Assembly (NCBI GenBank): GCA_943331195.2
Contig: CALQKQ020000093.1
Span: forward strand, 1-10,068
Direction: 5' to 3'
Origin: Akkermansia muciniphila
GTDB taxonomy: Bacteria > Verrucomicrobiota > Verrucomicrobiia > Verrucomicrobiales > V1-33
Length of the DNA stretch: 10,068 nt
This document shows positions 7,993-10,068 of the stretch, one piece after another. The notes beneath the pieces are model-generated. The model saw only the letters and a program-made list of their open reading frames with translations, had not been told where the DNA came from and made no database searches. Within the stretch, counting starts at the first letter, position 1. Each line of letters starts with the position of its first letter. The position numbers were made by a program, and so were the translations under genes.

Positions 7993-9671
7993 GGTGCTGG
8001 TTTGAGAGTCATTTGCTCGGCCAAGGCAGTCCGGGCGGCCATCAGCAGCTCCGCCGCCTGCTGTCCTTCATAGGAACCAAGCCGGGCCGCCCCCGGCAAG
8101 ACGACCTGCACCTGACAGAAGGGCCCCGCCCCCTCCAAGCCCTCTTTTTCCATCTCCGTGCCCTTGAACCGGGCCACCAGCGTCTGCCAACGGGCCTGAA
8201 GGCGCGCCTTGCGGTTCGCCGGGCCGCCGACATAGCGCTGGCTAGGCAAATCGTAGTTGTCATAGCAAACCAGCATCGGCGCCCGCTGCGCCTCTTTGGA
8301 AAGCAGTTCTAAGTAGGAAAAGGGCGTGCTTCCCTTGGCGCCAGTGGCCCCCTCGCGCTGCACCGCCCACTCGCGGCTGATGTAGCAATAGCGCAGCGGG
8401 TGCTGATGATCGTAGGGGAGATCTGCCGCCACCATGGCCCTGAGGCTTCCCTTGCGGTAGGTCCAGAGATGCTGTTGCAACGAAATCTGCTCAATCAAAC
8501 TGGACTCGCTGCCAGTCTCGTCCTTTTGCCAACCAGCCAACTCGGCGGGCAGGTCGATCGCCGCGAGGGAGGGCAACCTGGAAGTGTCCACCGCCGCCAC
8601 CGGGGCCTCGTTCTGGCGGAAAACCACCAAGTCCGTCACCGAAGCAACGACGATGACGCCAATGATCAGGCTGAGCGGCCGGGATAGCCGCGCGGTGAGG
8701 CGGCGCCCCGCCTCCAGCGGTGCCAAGGGCAGAGCGTCAACTTCCAAGGGGCGAGGGGGCGATATTTCCAAGAGGCTTCGGCCGGGTTTGCGCCAGTGAA
8801 GCTTGAGTCGACCCAGCGTTTCGGGAATCGCGCGCATGCTGGGCAGCAGGGCTAGGACAAACAAATAGACCGCAAGGCCGGTTAATTCATGGCGCCAGCC
8901 CTTCGTCAAATCAATGTTGTGCGCGTAAAGCCAGGCGATCCCAAAAATGCGCAGGCAATTGCCGAGAACTAGGAGAACCGCAGAGCTGAGCAAGATGGCG
9001 ATCGAGGCGAAGAACCCTTGGCGATACCAGTTGAGGTAGATTTGGGCCGCGACCAAGCCCGTGATCAAGGATTGCATGCCACTGCAGGCCTCCTCCACTA
9101 AAATAGCCCCCTGGCTTGTCTCCAGGATAACCCCTTGCCGCACATGGGCGACCCGCGTCAAATCCAAAGCCCACGACGCCATTTCCGTGGCCAAGCGCTG
9201 CAACACCAACAGCAGGTTCCCCTGCAAAAAGGGCACCGGCAAGCAGATCAAACCTATCAAAATCGCGGCCCCGCCAAGCCGAGACCAAGGCAACACCCGG
9301 GCCAACCAAGCAATGCCAAATAGGCCTAAACCAATCATTTGCAGCGCCGGAGATCCCGCGAGGGCCCCCATCAGAAACGTCAGCCCAGCAACCACTCCAA
9401 CGAAGATCACTCCCTTGGACGAATTTTCCGAGGGCCCAGAGTAGGCGGGAATGTCGCGGGACAAAACCACCAGCAACCCCACCACGCCCAGCGGAAAACC
9501 CACCTCCAGCGACCCAAAAGAGGCCAGTTGATACGTCAGCAGACCCAGCGCCGCGAGAAAGAGCACAGCAAAAAACCGGGTAACCCAGGCGCTCCGCTTC
9601 CTGCGATCGGAGGTGTTGTAGCTGACGGGGACGGAGGGGGCAGGCACCGGTTCAAGGGAAGCACTAGACAT
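7989..9671 (-). CDS. Exosortase with fused C-terminal EpsI-like domain
   Basis: 560 residues from ATG 9671-9669 to TGA 7991-7989. A TTG seven codons upstream (9692-9690) is the only other likely start, since an in-frame TGA lies four codons before it; the ATG is preferred. The N-terminal 290 residues form a multi-pass exosortase domain. The catalytic Cys196 lies in EEACSGMQS (193-201), Arg241 in GNCLRIFG (237-244) and His261 in GWRHELTG (258-265), giving the Cys-Arg-His triad of the exosortase/archaeosortase family. An additional TM helix (about 332-352) then leads into an extracytoplasmic domain (about 353-550) resembling EpsI (DUF3485), including HPLRYCYISREW (424-435). Exosortases are membrane transpeptidase-like enzymes that cleave PEP-CTERM-type tails of exported proteins. 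Exosortase-EpsI fusions occur in several named subtypes; XrtU in PVC bacteria is one I recall, but I cannot assign the subtype. No target protein is encoded in the window. First gene of the exosortase-TPR unit. No Shine-Dalgarno sequence is visible. Confidence 0.9.
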   Translation of the reverse strand: MSSASLEPVPAPSVPVSYNTSDRRKRSAWVTRFFAVLFLAALGLLTYQLASFGSLEVGFPLGVVGLLVVLSRDIPAYSGPSENSSKGVIFVGVVAGLTFLMGALAGSPALQMIGLGLFGIAWLARVLPWSRLGGAAILIGLICLPVPFLQGNLLLVLQRLATEMASWALDLTRVAHVRQGVILETSQGAILVEEACSGMQSLITGLVAAQIYLNWYRQGFFASIAILLSSAVLLVLGNCLRIFGIAWLYAHNIDLTKGWRHELTGLAVYLFVLALLPSMRAIPETLGRLKLHWRKPGRSLLEISPPRPLEVDALPLAPLEAGRRLTARLSRPLSLIIGVIVVASVTDLVVFRQNEAPVAAVDTSRLPSLAAIDLPAELAGWQKDETGSESSLIEQISLQQHLWTYRKGSLRAMVAADLPYDHQHPLRYCYISREWAVQREGATGAKGSTPFSYLELLSKEAQRAPMLVCYDNYDLPSQRYVGGPANRKARLQARWQTLVARFKGTEMEKEGLEGAGPFCQVQVVLPGAARLGSYEGQQAAELLMAARTALAEQMTLKPAP

Positions 9672-10068
9672 GGCATTAAAAACAGGGAGCAAAGATAAAA
9701 GTCAGACTGCTTGTAAACGAAAAAAGCCATTCCGCCAGCTTTAGAATGAACAAACGTCGCCTCCATCGAGGCTTCCAGGGCGGATCCGACGCGCGAAGAC
9801 GGCGGGCGCGAGGTCACGTTCGAAGACGAATGGTTCACCCATGGCGGCAAAAGAGAATGTGGCATGCAAGCTGGCGGGATGGCCCCAGGCCTGTCGCAGC
9901 CCCCCCCTCACTGAGGTCCAAATCACCACCACTCCTTCTCCCTTAGCGCCTTTCTCGTTGCCGGGCAAAATAAAAAACGTCCTTTTTTTGGCGCACCCGA
10001 GCCGACGCGGCGCGATTAGCCCTATTCCAAAGAACCTTGCCTCGCCCCAAGATCGCCGCCCTCGGCCC
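9672..10068. other. Region upstream of the exosortase operon, no gene supported
   Basis: About 400 nt with no ORF I can defend. It presumably holds the operon promoter, but I see no convincing -35/-10 or sigma-54 (GG-N10-GC) pair on the minus strand. Visible structure: a 5-bp hairpin GCCTC-CATC-GAGGC (9759-9772); an A6/T7 inverted pair around CGTCC (9972-9989), likely AT-rich curved DNA; CGAAGACG twice (9794-9801 and 9821-9828); and a C8 run (9900-9907). On the minus strand one frame is open from the right edge to a TAA at 9743-9741 (108 sense codons), so the 3' end of an upstream gene is possible. Its protein resembles nothing I know and it uses codons such as AGG, CGA, ATA and CTA, unlike the neighbours. 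A second minus-strand frame is open for only 42 codons from the edge. An arginine-rich plus-strand ORF of 66 codons (9746-9946) looks spurious. Confidence 0.55.

Noticed and set aside
9677..9705. Possible -35 CTGACT and -10 TTTTTA, 17 nt apart, ahead of the exosortase gene (would imply a leaderless transcript)
   Set aside because: The -10 matches TATAAT at only two of six bases, and the better match TTTAAT gives a 19-nt spacer and lies too close to the ATG.
9746..9946. Plus-strand ORF of 66 codons upstream of the exosortase
   Set aside because: Arg/Pro-rich, no ribosome site, no recognisable family; GC-rich DNA often gives such frames.
1..10068. tRNA, rRNA, CRISPR arrays, insertion sequences, attachment sites
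   Set aside because: I looked for regular spaced repeats, transposase-like ORFs, terminal inverted repeats and tRNA cloverleaf signatures and saw none; short RNAs cannot be excluded by eye.

Overview
This is a GC-rich bacterial chromosomal window in which every gene I can support lies on the minus strand. Read from right to left, the order is: (i) an exosortase with an extra C-terminal EpsI-like domain; (ii) a membrane-anchored TPR protein that starts 6 nt after the exosortase stop; (iii) a large Sec-exported metallohydrolase of the CehA/McbA (PHP-like) type; (iv) an MgtC/DUF4010-type multi-pass membrane protein; (v) an MMPL/RND-superfamily exporter, HpnN-like in layout, whose last few C-terminal residues are cut off by the left window edge. 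The combination of exosortase, large CehA/McbA-type exported protein and absence of Shine-Dalgarno sequences fits the Planctomycetota/Verrucomicrobiota (PVC) group. Verrucomicrobiota is my best guess, but nothing in the window proves it.

Layout: 1-2429 MMPL exporter (partial), 98 nt gap, 2528-3769 MgtC/DUF4010 protein, 152 nt gap, 3922-6219 metallohydrolase, 146 nt gap with two inverted repeats, 6366-7982 TPR protein, 6 nt gap, 7989-9671 exosortase fusion, then about 400 nt (9672-10068) with no gene I can defend. Only the exosortase/TPR pair is certainly one transcription unit; the other gaps are longer and may hold separate promoters.

All five products are envelope proteins: four have transmembrane segments and one has a signal peptide. 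The exosortase would cleave C-terminal sorting signals of exported proteins at the cytoplasmic membrane, and the TPR protein is probably an accessory. No PEP-CTERM-like substrate is encoded here, so targets must lie elsewhere. The MMPL exporter probably moves a lipid or other hydrophobic cargo. The MgtC/DUF4010 protein and the metallohydrolase have no defined substrate that I can infer.

The most interesting points are the exosortase-EpsI fusion joined in frame to a TPR gene by a single stop codon, a 13-nt start-site motif shared by two of the genes, the lack of Shine-Dalgarno sequences at all five starts, and a change in G/C strand asymmetry near 3.8-3.9 kb. I did not find a clearly new defence, mobile or RNA system.
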